Shown here: in pieces, positions 32,970-41,249 of the stretch
Position numbering within the stretch: position 1 is the first letter of the stretch
Layout: every line of letters starts with the position of its first letter
Source of the DNA: JBDRNO01 sp043811005
Lineage (GTDB): Bacteria; Bacteroidota; Bacteroidia; NORP154
Direction of reading: 5' to 3'
DNA length: 64,000 nucleotides
Assembly: GCA_043811005.1 (NCBI GenBank)
Contig: JBDRNO010000094.1
Coordinates: 1-64,000 of the forward strand
The notes under the pieces: model-generated
Seen by the model: only the letters and a program-made list of their open reading frames with translations
The model's database searches: none
Told to the model about the DNA's origin: nothing
Position numbers and translations under genes: made by a program

Positions 32970-34100
32970 ATGACATTCAAAAAATTATATGATACTTATT
33001 CCTGGGATGAAGTTGGGCAAAGCATCTATTCCAAAACTTCTTCTGATGTTGAGATTGCTTTATGCAGGGCAAAAGCGGGATCTCGTAAACCTGCTTTTTG
33101 CCTCGAAGACTTTAAGGCATTGATATCCCCTGCAGCAGCTCCTTTTCTTGAAGAAATGGCAGAATTAAGCCTGCAAATGACACAAAAACGATTTGGCAAG
33201 ACAGTGCAAATGTACATTCCCCTGTACCTATCCAATGAATGTCAAAATATATGCACCTACTGCGGTTATAGTTTCAACAACAATATTAAACGGATAACAC
33301 TTACTGATGAACAAATTTTAGAAGAAGTGCAAGCCATTAAATCGCATGGCTTTGACCACATCTTGCTGGTTACAGGAGAAGCATATAAAATCGTTGGAAT
33401 TGAGTATTTTAAAAATGTCCTGAAACTTGTAAGACACTATTTTTCTCATCTATCCATGGAAATTCAACCATTGGACAAGGAAGATTATGAACAGTTGATA
33501 TCTCTTGGATTAAATACTGTATATATTTACCAGGAAACATATAATAAATCCGGGTATAAAACCTATCATCTCAAAGGCAGAAAATCAAATTTTTATTCCC
33601 GTCTGGAAACACCTGACCGGTTGGGCAGTGCAGGTATATATAAGATCGGTTTGGGTTGCCTGATAGGATTGGAAGATTGGAGAACAGACGCATTTTTCAC
33701 TACGTTACACCTCAATTATCTCGAAAAGAAATACTGGAAGACAAAGTATTCTATCTCTTTTCCAAGATTAAGACCGGCAGAAGGCGCGATGCAACCAAGG
33801 ATTGTAATTAGTGATAAAGAGCTTGTCCAGTTAATTTGTGCTTACCGGATCCTTAATGAAGAAGTCGAGCTGACATTGTCAACACGTGAATCGGTGAATT
33901 TCAGAGACAATGTTATCAAGTTAGGTATTACATCCGTCAGTGCCGGCTCAAAGACATACCCGGGTGGTTATACAAAAGGACGGCAAACGTTGGAGCAATT
34001 TGAAATTTCTGATCAAAGAACTCCACACGAAATTGTTGAGATGATCAAATCACGTGGATATGAAGCTGTATGGAAAGATTGGGATGCGGTGATGGGATGA
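32970..34100 (+). CDS. thiH: 2-iminoacetate synthase
   Basis: Radical SAM enzyme that cleaves tyrosine to give dehydroglycine for ThiG. The cluster motif CQNICTYCGY (CX3CX2C, about residues 91-99) follows YIPLYLSNE. Further features include LLVTGEAYKIVG, MEIQPLDKEDYEQL, VYQETYNKSGY-like YIYQETYN, LPIGLGCLIGLEDWR-like IGLGCLIGLEDWR and SFPRLRPAEG. The length of 376 is typical. It lies downstream of thiG in the TPP-controlled cluster. Confidence 0.95.
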   Translation: MTFKKLYDTYSWDEVGQSIYSKTSSDVEIALCRAKAGSRKPAFCLEDFKALISPAAAPFLEEMAELSLQMTQKRFGKTVQMYIPLYLSNECQNICTYCGYSFNNNIKRITLTDEQILEEVQAIKSHGFDHILLVTGEAYKIVGIEYFKNVLKLVRHYFSHLSMEIQPLDKEDYEQLISLGLNTVYIYQETYNKSGYKTYHLKGRKSNFYSRLETPDRLGSAGIYKIGLGCLIGLEDWRTDAFFTTLHLNYLEKKYWKTKYSISFPRLRPAEGAMQPRIVISDKELVQLICAYRILNEEVELTLSTRESVNFRDNVIKLGITSVSAGSKTYPGGYTKGRQTLEQFEISDQRTPHEIVEMIKSRGYEAVWKDWDAVMG

Positions 34101-34479
34101 AAGATTCATCACATTACATTAATGAGTAAGGTTAATAATAATGAAAACCTAACCTGCATAAAGCAGTTTTTAGTTTTTGGTTTGTTAGTTATAGTTGAAT
34201 GGTTTTTAGTTTTGGTTTGAAAGTTATTTCGTTTCCCGCACATTTAAGCAACCTCGCGAGAATGTTTTACTAAAACAAGTAATCAGGCAATGGAACAAAA
34301 CCAATAACTAAAAAACTAAAACAAGTAACAAGATAACCATAACTCTAAACCAATAAACTAAAAACATTGGTAACAGAGACGCCCAATTTGGGCGTCTCTA
34401 CTTTACGAAAGGTCAGGATGTCTGAAATTATTGATCCCAACAAATTTGTTGGAAATAAGTTCATTTTAAAGATTATAAC
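34101..34479. repeat. 379-bp gap: long imperfect stem plus GAGACGCCC hairpin
   Basis: Sequence rich in TTTTAGTTTTTGGTTTGTTAG (from about 34170) has an inverted partner CCAATAACTAAAAAACTAAAAC (34299-34321), suggesting a long stem. A perfect 10-bp hairpin AGAGACGCCC-AATTT-GGGCGTCTCT is at 34375-34399. No gene; it separates thiH from the thiF/moeB gene. Confidence 0.55.
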
Positions 34480-35610
34480 ATGCTTTCCAAAGAAGAATTA
34501 AAACGATATTCCCGCCACATCATTATCCCTGAGATCGGATTGAAAGGCCAGGAGAAATTGAAACAGGCAAAGGTACTGGTGATAGGTGCAGGTGGGTTGG
34601 GTTGTCCTGTGTTACAATACCTGACAGCTGCGGGGGTCGGAAATATTGGAATTGTTGATTTTGATGTTGTTGATGAAAGTAACCTGCACAGGCAGATATT
34701 ATTTGATACAAATGATATAGGAAAATCCAAAGTTGAAGTAGCAAAACAAAAGCTAATAGCTCAAAACCCCTATATGAAATTTGATGTCATTAATTCAAAG
34801 CTGACCAAAAACAATGCCCTTGACATCATTAAGGATTATCATATTGTTGTTGACGGCTCTGATAATTTCCCAACCAGGTATTTGATAAATGATGCCTGTA
34901 TGATATTGGGTAAGCCGCTTGTTTTTGGCTCTATCTATAAATTTGAGGGACAGGTGTCGGTATTTAATTACAAAGGAGGCCCTACCTACCGCTGCCTGTT
35001 TCCACAACCACCAAAATCACAGGATGCTCCAAGTTGCTCGGAGATAGGTGTTTTAGGCGTTTTGCCCGGTATAACCGGCTGTTTTCAGGCAAACGAGGTT
35101 ATCAAGATCATCACAGGTATTGGCAAACCTCTTTCCGGGAAATTGCTGGTTATTGATGCCTTATCCCTTAATACAAACATTATAGAATTTTCACGTATTG
35201 AGGGAAATTGTAATATTAAAGAATTAATTGACTATGAATATTTTTGTGGGGTTGACGATATATCTCATTCTGATGAGAAGGAAAAGAGAGGGGTAAAAGG
35301 GATCACCGTTTCGGAACTAAAAAAAAGATTAGATAACAATGAGGATTTACAGATCATTGATGTAAGGAAAGAATTTGAATATAATATATGCAACCTTGGA
35401 GGCGAACTAATACCCCTTGGCAATATTTTGAATGATTTTGACAGGATATTAAAAGATAAGCCCGTGATAGTTGTATGTCATCACGGAAACAGAAGCGCTA
35501 AAGCCATTAAGATATTAACTGAAAAAACCGGTTTTGACAACCTGTTGAATTTGACAGGAGGTGTTCATGCATGGGCTGAGGAGATTGATCAAAGTATGGC
35601 TAAATATTAA
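34480..35610 (+). CDS. ThiF/MoeB-family adenylyltransferase with rhodanese domain
   Basis: A 376-residue E1-like enzyme that adenylates the C-terminal glycine of ThiS (or MoaD) and, through its rhodanese domain, supplies sulfur. N-terminal: RYSRHIIIPEIGLKGQEKL, VIGAGGLGCPVLQYL (GxGGxG nucleotide loop), DVVDESNLHRQ, CSEIGVLGVLPGI. C-terminal rhodanese about residues 270-376 with the active-site loop VVCHHGNRSAKA; Cys is in place. Because ThiS is upstream and no moaD is near, it is the likely ThiF of this pathway. Last gene of the thiamine cluster. Confidence 0.9.
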   Translation: MLSKEELKRYSRHIIIPEIGLKGQEKLKQAKVLVIGAGGLGCPVLQYLTAAGVGNIGIVDFDVVDESNLHRQILFDTNDIGKSKVEVAKQKLIAQNPYMKFDVINSKLTKNNALDIIKDYHIVVDGSDNFPTRYLINDACMILGKPLVFGSIYKFEGQVSVFNYKGGPTYRCLFPQPPKSQDAPSCSEIGVLGVLPGITGCFQANEVIKIITGIGKPLSGKLLVIDALSLNTNIIEFSRIEGNCNIKELIDYEYFCGVDDISHSDEKEKRGVKGITVSELKKRLDNNEDLQIIDVRKEFEYNICNLGGELIPLGNILNDFDRILKDKPVIVVCHHGNRSAKAIKILTEKTGFDNLLNLTGGVHAWAEEIDQSMAKY

Positions 35611-35789
35611 TGCCGATAATTCATAAGCTGGCGTAGCCAAAACCAAAAAGGGTCCTCTTAAATTGGGAAGGGGGATAAATGAAAAACGACCCTCACCCCA
35701 CGTCCCTTATTTAATTTTAAAGTATCAGATAAATTTCTTTCCCAAACATAACCAAAATTCAACTGAATGGCCTTGCACCTGTCGAATAA
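35611..35789. other. Gap after thiF/moeB, no gene seen
   Basis: 179 bp without a convincing ORF or strong hairpin before the TIR element; contains AGGGTCCTC / CGACCCTCA-type low-complexity sequence only. Confidence 0.4.
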
Positions 35790-35994
35790 TAATTAACGCA
35801 AGTTGCTACCTATCACTTTTCATTTGGTAAGATATATAATTGCAAATAAGAAACTGTTGCTGGTAAAATCCTTATAAAACAAGGGTTGTCGACATAAACC
35901 AGCAGCCAGTTACCAGCAGCCAGTAGCTGTATATAATTTTAATAAGGAGATGACTTCCACATCAGTTTTTATAGGTAGCAACTTAAGTTAATTA
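35790..35994 (+). repeat. 205-bp element with 24-bp terminal inverted repeats
   Basis: Left end TAATTAACGCAAGTTGCTAC... (35790-35813) and right end ...GTAGCAACTTAAGTTAATTA (35971-35994) match at 22 of 24 positions. The interior holds TTTGGTAAGATATATAATTG and CTGTTGCTGG / CCAGCAGCCAG arms. Partial or diverged copies are at 20184-20316, 29280-29410 and 30164-30216. The right edge contains the stop codon of the next gene. No transposase is encoded, so it would be non-autonomous. Confidence 0.7.
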
Positions 35995-36396
35995 TTCAAT
36001 TATCGTACATTTCTCAGATAGTGAAGCTTGTAAATCTTTTCTGCCGTCAAGCCCTTTTATGAGTGCGTGTGAAAATAATGGGTCATCAGGATCGTTACTA
36101 AGTGGGTTATGTTCGGTTGTAAGTCCTAAATTCGTACACTGCTTTGAAGTTACAAAGATGGCCAGATGTGTAACAGCATTAAACAAAAAATTCAAAGATT
36201 TTACTAATTCCATTATATTTACAGAAAGACCATCTTTATCTTTAACAGGATGGGGTCTGAATGCAAAACGTGCTACTACTTTTTTCCCGTTTGGTAGTGT
36301 TTTTATAAATTCCATTGCATCATCAGCATAGGGAGGTAGTTTTACTCTCCTAAGTAATTTGTCGTAAGGAAGAATCTTATAGGCAGTAGAATGCAT
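35992..36396 (-). CDS. Uncharacterised accessory protein, third gene of the DUF4209 operon
   Basis: A 134-residue soluble protein with no signal peptide. The body holds KKVVARFAFRPHPVKDKDGLSVNI (about residues 38-61) and NPLSNDPDDPLFSHALIKG (about 97-115). Patterns of this type (DGLSV... and ...DP-DPxFSHALI-G) recur in small uncharacterised proteins that follow a NWDG-type partner in accessory regions; this is from memory and not a domain hit. The start ATG is immediately after the stop of the 163-residue gene (TAAATG), implying coupling. Its stop codon lies inside the TIR-bounded repeat at 35790-35994. Confidence 0.7.
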   Translation of the reverse strand: MHSTAYKILPYDKLLRRVKLPPYADDAMEFIKTLPNGKKVVARFAFRPHPVKDKDGLSVNIMELVKSLNFLFNAVTHLAIFVTSKQCTNLGLTTEHNPLSNDPDDPLFSHALIKGLDGRKDLQASLSEKCTIIE

Positions 36397-36888
36397 TTAG
36401 GAAAGCAAATCGTTTTTTAATTCTTGGATATTATTCTTGTCGTAATTATATTCTGAAGCTTTATTTTCTTTACCGCTATATTTTGTCAAAAAAACAGAAC
36501 CAACAGCTGAAGCCTCAATATCTGCTTTAATTATTTCACCATCTATTTCAAACTGTATTCCGCCTTTAAAAGCAGGAAATATGTGAATAGCAATATTTTT
36601 TTCAATCAAATTCATTTCTTCAAATACATTTATTAAAATACGCCCGGTATCAATCGATTTTTGCGAAGTTGCCATTGCATTTTCATTGTCCCAATTTGCA
36701 GTGAGTTTGCCAATTTTACTTAATTTATAGTACAGCGTAGTGTATTTGTTTATTCCTATCGCATTTAAACTGTAGGGTAAAATAGTAATCACTTTTTTAT
36801 CAATTGGCATTCTATTATTAATAGCTCTTAAAGCTTTCTTATTATCTCCATAGGCAACACTAGGTTCATTTACTGTCCAACTACTCAT
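36397..36888 (-). CDS. Uncharacterised accessory protein, NWD-type, second gene of the operon
   Basis: A 163-residue soluble protein. The centre has LSKIGKLTANWDNENAMATS (about residues 56-75) and GGIQFEIDGEIIKADIEASA (about 108-127). A family of bacterial accessory proteins shares an L..L..NWDG.GA.P.S motif followed by GGIQLEW; this looks like a diverged member, which I infer from memory. The start overlaps the stop of the 636-residue gene by four bases (ATGA), and the next gene starts directly after its stop, so the three genes are translated in concert. Function unknown. Confidence 0.7.
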   Translation of the reverse strand: MSSWTVNEPSVAYGDNKKALRAINNRMPIDKKVITILPYSLNAIGINKYTTLYYKLSKIGKLTANWDNENAMATSQKSIDTGRILINVFEEMNLIEKNIAIHIFPAFKGGIQFEIDGEIIKADIEASAVGSVFLTKYSGKENKASEYNYDKNNIQELKNDLLS

Positions 36889-38795
36889 AGTTCTTTAGAT
36901 TTAAATTTATACGATGATATTTTAAGAATGATTGAAAGTAAAATTATAACATTGTCAATGCCGTATTCATTTGCATCCATCAAACCATGAGCAACTCTGT
37001 GTCGTATATTTCTTCCTGCTTTGTGTGTTAAAACAAATTTAATAAATTTTCGATGCTCTTCAGAAAAGCCGGTAAAATTTCCTTCTCTGTGTTCTAAATC
37101 CCTTAGCAGTTCATCAATGTTTTTTTCCTGTTTAATTTGATGAGAAACTTTTGTGCCGTCTGAAAGTATATTTATTTTCTTCCTGTCTTTAAATGTTGGA
37201 ATTTCAATCACAGAACACATAAATCTGAGTAGGTGTTCTATCTTGGTTGTTAAGGAATCAGTCGCACATATGAAGTTTGGATTCTTTTCTTGTTTCCATT
37301 CTCCTAATTCATCAAAGAATGATTTTATGCCTGGTGTAATCACTTCTAAAGGACAGATTTCAAAAGGATGTCCATTATACAAAATGGTGTATGTTTTTGC
37401 TAACCAACTTTCTTTTAAAAAATTTATTATTTCTTCATAACTAATTTTTCCAGTTTTAAAAGCCTCGATAAAAAAATAAACAAGATTTTGTGTTCCTATT
37501 TGAAAGTTAAATCCATACGCCTGCCAAAAATTAAACTGTTTTTTTTCTTCATCTTCAGTAAATACATCAACCGTATTTCCATATTTATCAATGATACTAG
37601 TCGGGAATAAACGAGCAATTGCACTCGCTTTATAAAATTCCTCAGCCATTTTATTTATATGCTCCAAAGATGAAAACATTGGTGCTAAACAAAGTATTTC
37701 AACGAGTTCCCTGCTATTTTTTTCTTCAATTTCTTTTTTAATTAATGCTGTAATTCTATTATTTTCTTCATCAGGTAGATTTTGTCTTATCTCACCCAAC
37801 CTAAACATCCTCCTGACCTCATCATATTTTTTGGAGAGTTTTTCAACTTTTGCTTTATTCTTTAATTTCTTATAAATCTCTAATGCACTTTCAACGAAAG
37901 TGACTGCTGCTAGATTACCTGTTTCAATGGCGGGTATTACCATTGCTTCAAATTGTTTTGCTTTGAAGTCAAGCCAATTATACTTTTTATCTCCTATTGC
38001 ATCTGCTAATCTTTTTGATGTGTCACAAATGTAGATAGCACCCCAATTATATGACTTGGAAATTTCTTTTGCAGCACGATAATTTTGGTCCAGATATTTT
38101 TTTAATGGAGTTTTGTATTTAAGAAAAGTGCTTTTATATTTAATTGCAAAATCTGTAAGGTCAATGATTGAACGCAAAGTACTTTTATGTGAAATATCCC
38201 AATTGTTGTGTACATCAGATGTAAAGAGAATTAACTCTTGAAATAAATTCTGTATTTCTTTATCCCTCTTTCTATTATTGGCAATATGAAAAGCATTTGT
38301 TAATACTGAGTTGAAATAAAGAATATAATGCTCTTTATCATTTTTTGGCACTGATTTTTTATAATATCTATGCGATAAATCCAAAAGATCTTTAAGAAGC
38401 TTTGCGACATCTTTGTTATTTTTTAGGTTATTGGAATAATAGAGCACCAATCCATATTCTGTTCTTGCAAATAAATTCTTGCAAATGTCAAAGCGTTTTC
38501 GGATATGTTTGAAATCGCCATTTTCCCATTCTTCAATATTTGGCCATTCAAAGGGGATTTCCGAACCATCCTCCAATTCTTTTGTTCCTGCAATTTTATG
38601 CGAAAGCCCTTTTTCAGGAGATTTGCTAAAAGCAAATACCTGTCGTTCCATTTCGGAGTTTCGTAATAATCCTTTTTCCCGTGCTGTTTCCAACTTGCCA
38701 TTGACTTCCTGAAATGCTTTATTAATCAGATCATTCTGTTTAATGTCCCAGTTGCTTTCATCAATCCGTTTATGTAGTTGTTCTAAAAAATTCAC
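36885..38795 (-). CDS. DUF4209-like protein with HEPN-type motif, first gene of the operon
   Basis: A 636-residue, largely alpha-helical soluble protein. The C terminus has AGRNIRHRVAHGLMDANEYG (RHRVAHG at residues 598-604), matching the R[N]xxxHG motif that defines DUF4209, with His in place of Asn. R-x4-H is also the catalytic pattern of HEPN ribonucleases, so an RNase or nucleotide-modifying toxin activity is possible. No transmembrane segments or other motif are visible. The two downstream genes are coupled to it. The gene lies between thiF/moeB and the PcrB-like gene, in a spot bordered by a TIR element. Candidate accessory or defence module; function is inference. Confidence 0.75.
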   Translation of the reverse strand: MNFLEQLHKRIDESNWDIKQNDLINKAFQEVNGKLETAREKGLLRNSEMERQVFAFSKSPEKGLSHKIAGTKELEDGSEIPFEWPNIEEWENGDFKHIRKRFDICKNLFARTEYGLVLYYSNNLKNNKDVAKLLKDLLDLSHRYYKKSVPKNDKEHYILYFNSVLTNAFHIANNRKRDKEIQNLFQELILFTSDVHNNWDISHKSTLRSIIDLTDFAIKYKSTFLKYKTPLKKYLDQNYRAAKEISKSYNWGAIYICDTSKRLADAIGDKKYNWLDFKAKQFEAMVIPAIETGNLAAVTFVESALEIYKKLKNKAKVEKLSKKYDEVRRMFRLGEIRQNLPDEENNRITALIKKEIEEKNSRELVEILCLAPMFSSLEHINKMAEEFYKASAIARLFPTSIIDKYGNTVDVFTEDEEKKQFNFWQAYGFNFQIGTQNLVYFFIEAFKTGKISYEEIINFLKESWLAKTYTILYNGHPFEICPLEVITPGIKSFFDELGEWKQEKNPNFICATDSLTTKIEHLLRFMCSVIEIPTFKDRKKINILSDGTKVSHQIKQEKNIDELLRDLEHREGNFTGFSEEHRKFIKFVLTHKAGRNIRHRVAHGLMDANEYGIDNVIILLSIILKISSYKFKSKEL

Positions 38796-38923
38796 CTTTT
38801 TTAGTTATATTTTGGACCAGATTCAATTTATAACCTTGTTACAAATATATAAGTTTTTATCCGAATCTCATTTGAAAAAAATTTTGCTGGAAAAACAAAA
38901 TTTTGCTTGGTAATAGTATAAAA

Positions 38924-39715
38924 TTAAACCGACTGAATTGCTTCAGCAATACTTTTGATCAGTGAAGTATCATTCTCAATTGCATTTCCAACAACTATTA
39001 CATCCGCCCCTGCTTTGCAGCTTTTAATTGCTTCCTCTGGCGTTTTTATGCCCCCTCCGATGATTAAAGGAATAGAAATGTTTTGACTCACTTTCTTGAT
39101 CATTGACTCACTGATTGGATGAGATGCCCCGCTGCCACCATCCATATATATCAATTTAAGACCAAGAAGTTCACCTGCTATTGCAGTACAAAGGGCAATA
39201 TCGCTTTTGTCGCCCGGAATAGGAGTAGTATTGCTCATATAAGACACAGCGGTTGAATTTCCGCAATCTATCAACATATAGCCAGTTGGTAATATCTCTA
39301 ATGAACTTGATCTTAATATTGGGGCTGCTATAACATGCTTGCCTATTAACAACTCTGGATTTCTTCCGGAAATAAGCGATAAAAGCAGGATTGCATCCGC
39401 TGAATTGTCTATTTGCAATGTGCTGCCGGGAAACAGTATGGTGGGAATGGAGCATTTTTCTTTTATCGTTTTAATACAGTTTTCGATATTCCCGTTTGTC
39501 AATATGCTTCCGCCAATAAAAAAGTAATCTACTCCTGCAGCTTGAGCTGCCTCTGCAATTTCGGCTATTTCAGGCGATCTGTCCGGATATTCCCTACTCG
39601 GGTGGTGTCCCACCGGGAGTGGTGGCATAACAGTGTCGGGGTCAATTAAAATAGCAAACTGCTTCTTGTTTCCATTTTTATTCTTAGTAATTATAGAATA
39701 TATATTTCCCACCAT
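38924..39715 (-). CDS. Geranylgeranylglyceryl/heptaprenylglyceryl phosphate synthase (PcrB family)
   Basis: A 263-residue TIM-barrel prenyltransferase that couples a polyprenyl diphosphate to glycerol-1-phosphate. Features: LIDPDT at the N-terminal strand, GVDYFFIGGSILTNG, PTILFPGSTLQI (family FPGxxxQ), LIYMDGGSGASHPI, LIIGGGIKTPEEAIKSCKAGADVIVVGN at the C terminus. Between IDPDT and AEIAEAAQAAGVDYFF there are about 20 extra residues (VMPPLPVGHHPSREYPDRS) encoded by imperfectly palindromic DNA (39570-39630). Lipid products of this enzyme in Bacteroidetes are known from some species; the role here is not shown. Confidence 0.9.
   Translation of the reverse strand: MVGNIYSIITKNKNGNKKQFAILIDPDTVMPPLPVGHHPSREYPDRSPEIAEIAEAAQAAGVDYFFIGGSILTNGNIENCIKTIKEKCSIPTILFPGSTLQIDNSADAILLLSLISGRNPELLIGKHVIAAPILRSSSLEILPTGYMLIDCGNSTAVSYMSNTTPIPGDKSDIALCTAIAGELLGLKLIYMDGGSGASHPISESMIKKVSQNISIPLIIGGGIKTPEEAIKSCKAGADVIVVGNAIENDTSLIKSIAEAIQSV
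39570..39630 (-). repeat. In-frame palindromic insertion in the PcrB-like gene
   Basis: On the minus strand, ACTCCCGGTGGGA followed by CACCACCCGAGT is an imperfect inverted repeat. It encodes part of MPPLPVGHHPSREYPDRS, absent in PcrB-family proteins as I know them. The frame is kept. Confidence 0.65.
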
Positions 39716-39784
39716 ATTAGATTAAAAATTCATGATTAAAATATCCGGGAACAAAGATATAACATTTAGACATTTAAAAATTCA

Positions 39785-39800
39785 TCCGCTAACTGGCGGA
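39785..39800 (+). repeat. Dispersed 16-bp palindrome
   Basis: TCCGCTAACTGGCGGA, related to TCCGCCAGCTGGCGGA at 49264-49279, TCCACCAGCTGGCGGA at 26436-26451 (TPP riboswitch P3) and TCCTCCAGCTGGCGGA at 3682-3697. Here it lies 20 bp upstream of a TATCTTTG box for tyrS. Confidence 0.65.
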
Positions 39801-39847
39801 TCGATAATTATTATTTTCCTTTATCTTTGACCAAAAATTACTCAAAC

Positions 39848-41125
39848 ATGAACTTCATTGAAGAACTAAAATGGAGAGGTATGATCCATGACATCATGCC
39901 TGACACTGAAGAACAACTTAAAAAAAGGATGACATCCGGTTACATTGGGTTCGACCCTACAGCGCCTTCACTAACCGTAGGTAATTTGGTACCTGTTATG
40001 CTGCTTGTTCATTTTCAGCATGCGGGACATAAACCTATTGCTCTTGTTGGAGGAGCTACCGGCTTGATTGGTGATCCGTCAGGAAAATCGGAAGAGAGAA
40101 AATTATTGCCAGAGGAAAAATTGCTTCATTATCAGGAACGGATAGAAAAACAGTTGAACAAGTTCCTTGATTTTGACTGTGGTGAAAATTCTGCAATCAT
40201 TATCAATAACAAGCAGTTCTATAAGCAAATCGATCTGTTTGAATTTTTCAGAGATATTGGCAAGCATTTAACCGTGAATTATATGACTGCTAAAGATTCG
40301 GTTAAGAACCGGCTGGAAGACGGGATGTCATTTGCTGAATTTTCTTATCAACTTTTCCAGGCATACGATTTTCTTTGGTTATTTAATAACAAGAACTGCA
40401 TTTTCCAGATGGGTGGTTCGGACCAATGGGGTAATATTACTTCGGGTGCAGAACTAATAAGAAAAAAAGAAGGGGGAAAAGCTATTGCACTTACATGTCC
40501 ATTACTAACCAAGGCAGACGGCACTAAATTTGGAAAGACCGAAGAAGGCAATATCTGGTTAGATCCTCAGTTAACATCTCCCTATAAATTCTACCAGTTC
40601 TGGCTGAATTGTTCTGATGAAGATGCTGCAAAATTCATTCGCATTTTTACCACACTCCCAAAAAAAGAGATAGCGTCTTTAGAAAAAGAACATGAAGAAA
40701 ACCCTCACCTGCGACCTTTGCAAAAAGCATTGGCAAAAGATATTACCATCAGGGTGCACTCAGAAGAGGAGTACGCTTTTGCCGTTGATGCCTCAGATAT
40801 CTTGTTTGGAAAGGGAACCGAAGAAGCTTTAAGAAATCTCCCTGAAAAGAACCTTCTATCAATCTTTGAAGGTGTACCTCAATCCCAAATCTCATTAAAA
40901 GATTTGGATAATGGTATTGGCATTATTGACTTTTTAGCTGAAAAGACCACTGTTTTACCATCCAAAAACGAAGCCCACCGAATGATAAAAGGTGGAGGAA
41001 TAAGCATTAATAAAACGAAGGTCAACGATGAAAGCAGGATGATAACAACATCCGACCTGCTGAATAATAGATATATTTTAGTGCAAAAGGGGAAGAAGAA
41101 TTACTGTTTGGTTACTGTGGTGTGA
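39848..41125 (+). CDS. tyrS: Tyrosyl-tRNA synthetase
   Basis: Charges tRNA-Tyr. Start chosen at ATG 39848 (MNFIEELKWRGMIHD), the family start; the open frame extends 21 bp upstream only to a TTG inside a TATCTTTG -7 box (39822-39829). Class I signatures: GFDPTAPSLTVGNLVP at the HIGH position (the usual first His is Thr and the last is Asn, TVGN), GGATGLIGDPSGKSEER, FQMGGSDQWGNITSG and KFGKT as KMSKS. C-terminal S4-like domain about residues 350-425. Length of 425 is normal. The degenerate HIGH is noted as a finding. Confidence 0.95.
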   Translation: MNFIEELKWRGMIHDIMPDTEEQLKKRMTSGYIGFDPTAPSLTVGNLVPVMLLVHFQHAGHKPIALVGGATGLIGDPSGKSEERKLLPEEKLLHYQERIEKQLNKFLDFDCGENSAIIINNKQFYKQIDLFEFFRDIGKHLTVNYMTAKDSVKNRLEDGMSFAEFSYQLFQAYDFLWLFNNKNCIFQMGGSDQWGNITSGAELIRKKEGGKAIALTCPLLTKADGTKFGKTEEGNIWLDPQLTSPYKFYQFWLNCSDEDAAKFIRIFTTLPKKEIASLEKEHEENPHLRPLQKALAKDITIRVHSEEEYAFAVDASDILFGKGTEEALRNLPEKNLLSIFEGVPQSQISLKDLDNGIGIIDFLAEKTTVLPSKNEAHRMIKGGGISINKTKVNDESRMITTSDLLNNRYILVQKGKKNYCLVTVV

Positions 41126-41165
41126 CTTTGCGGGAATGGGTGGAACACATATTCTTCATTATCTC

Positions 41166-41192
41166 TTTAAGGTCACAAAATGTGACCTTAAA
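41166..41192. repeat. 12-bp perfect hairpin between tyrS and a T9SS gene
   Basis: TTTAAGGTCACA-AAA-TGTGACCTTAAA. The genes converge here, so it could end both transcripts, but no T tract follows on either strand. TGTGACCTTA also occurs at about 32802. Confidence 0.5.
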
Positions 41193-41249
41193 AATTCGTA
41201 TTCAGTTCATCGTAGTCTGCGACTAATCAAACTATTTTGAAAAATAATT

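Noticed and set aside
35790..35994. Insertion sequence with transposase
   Set aside because: Terminal inverted repeats are present, but the interior is too short to encode a transposase.
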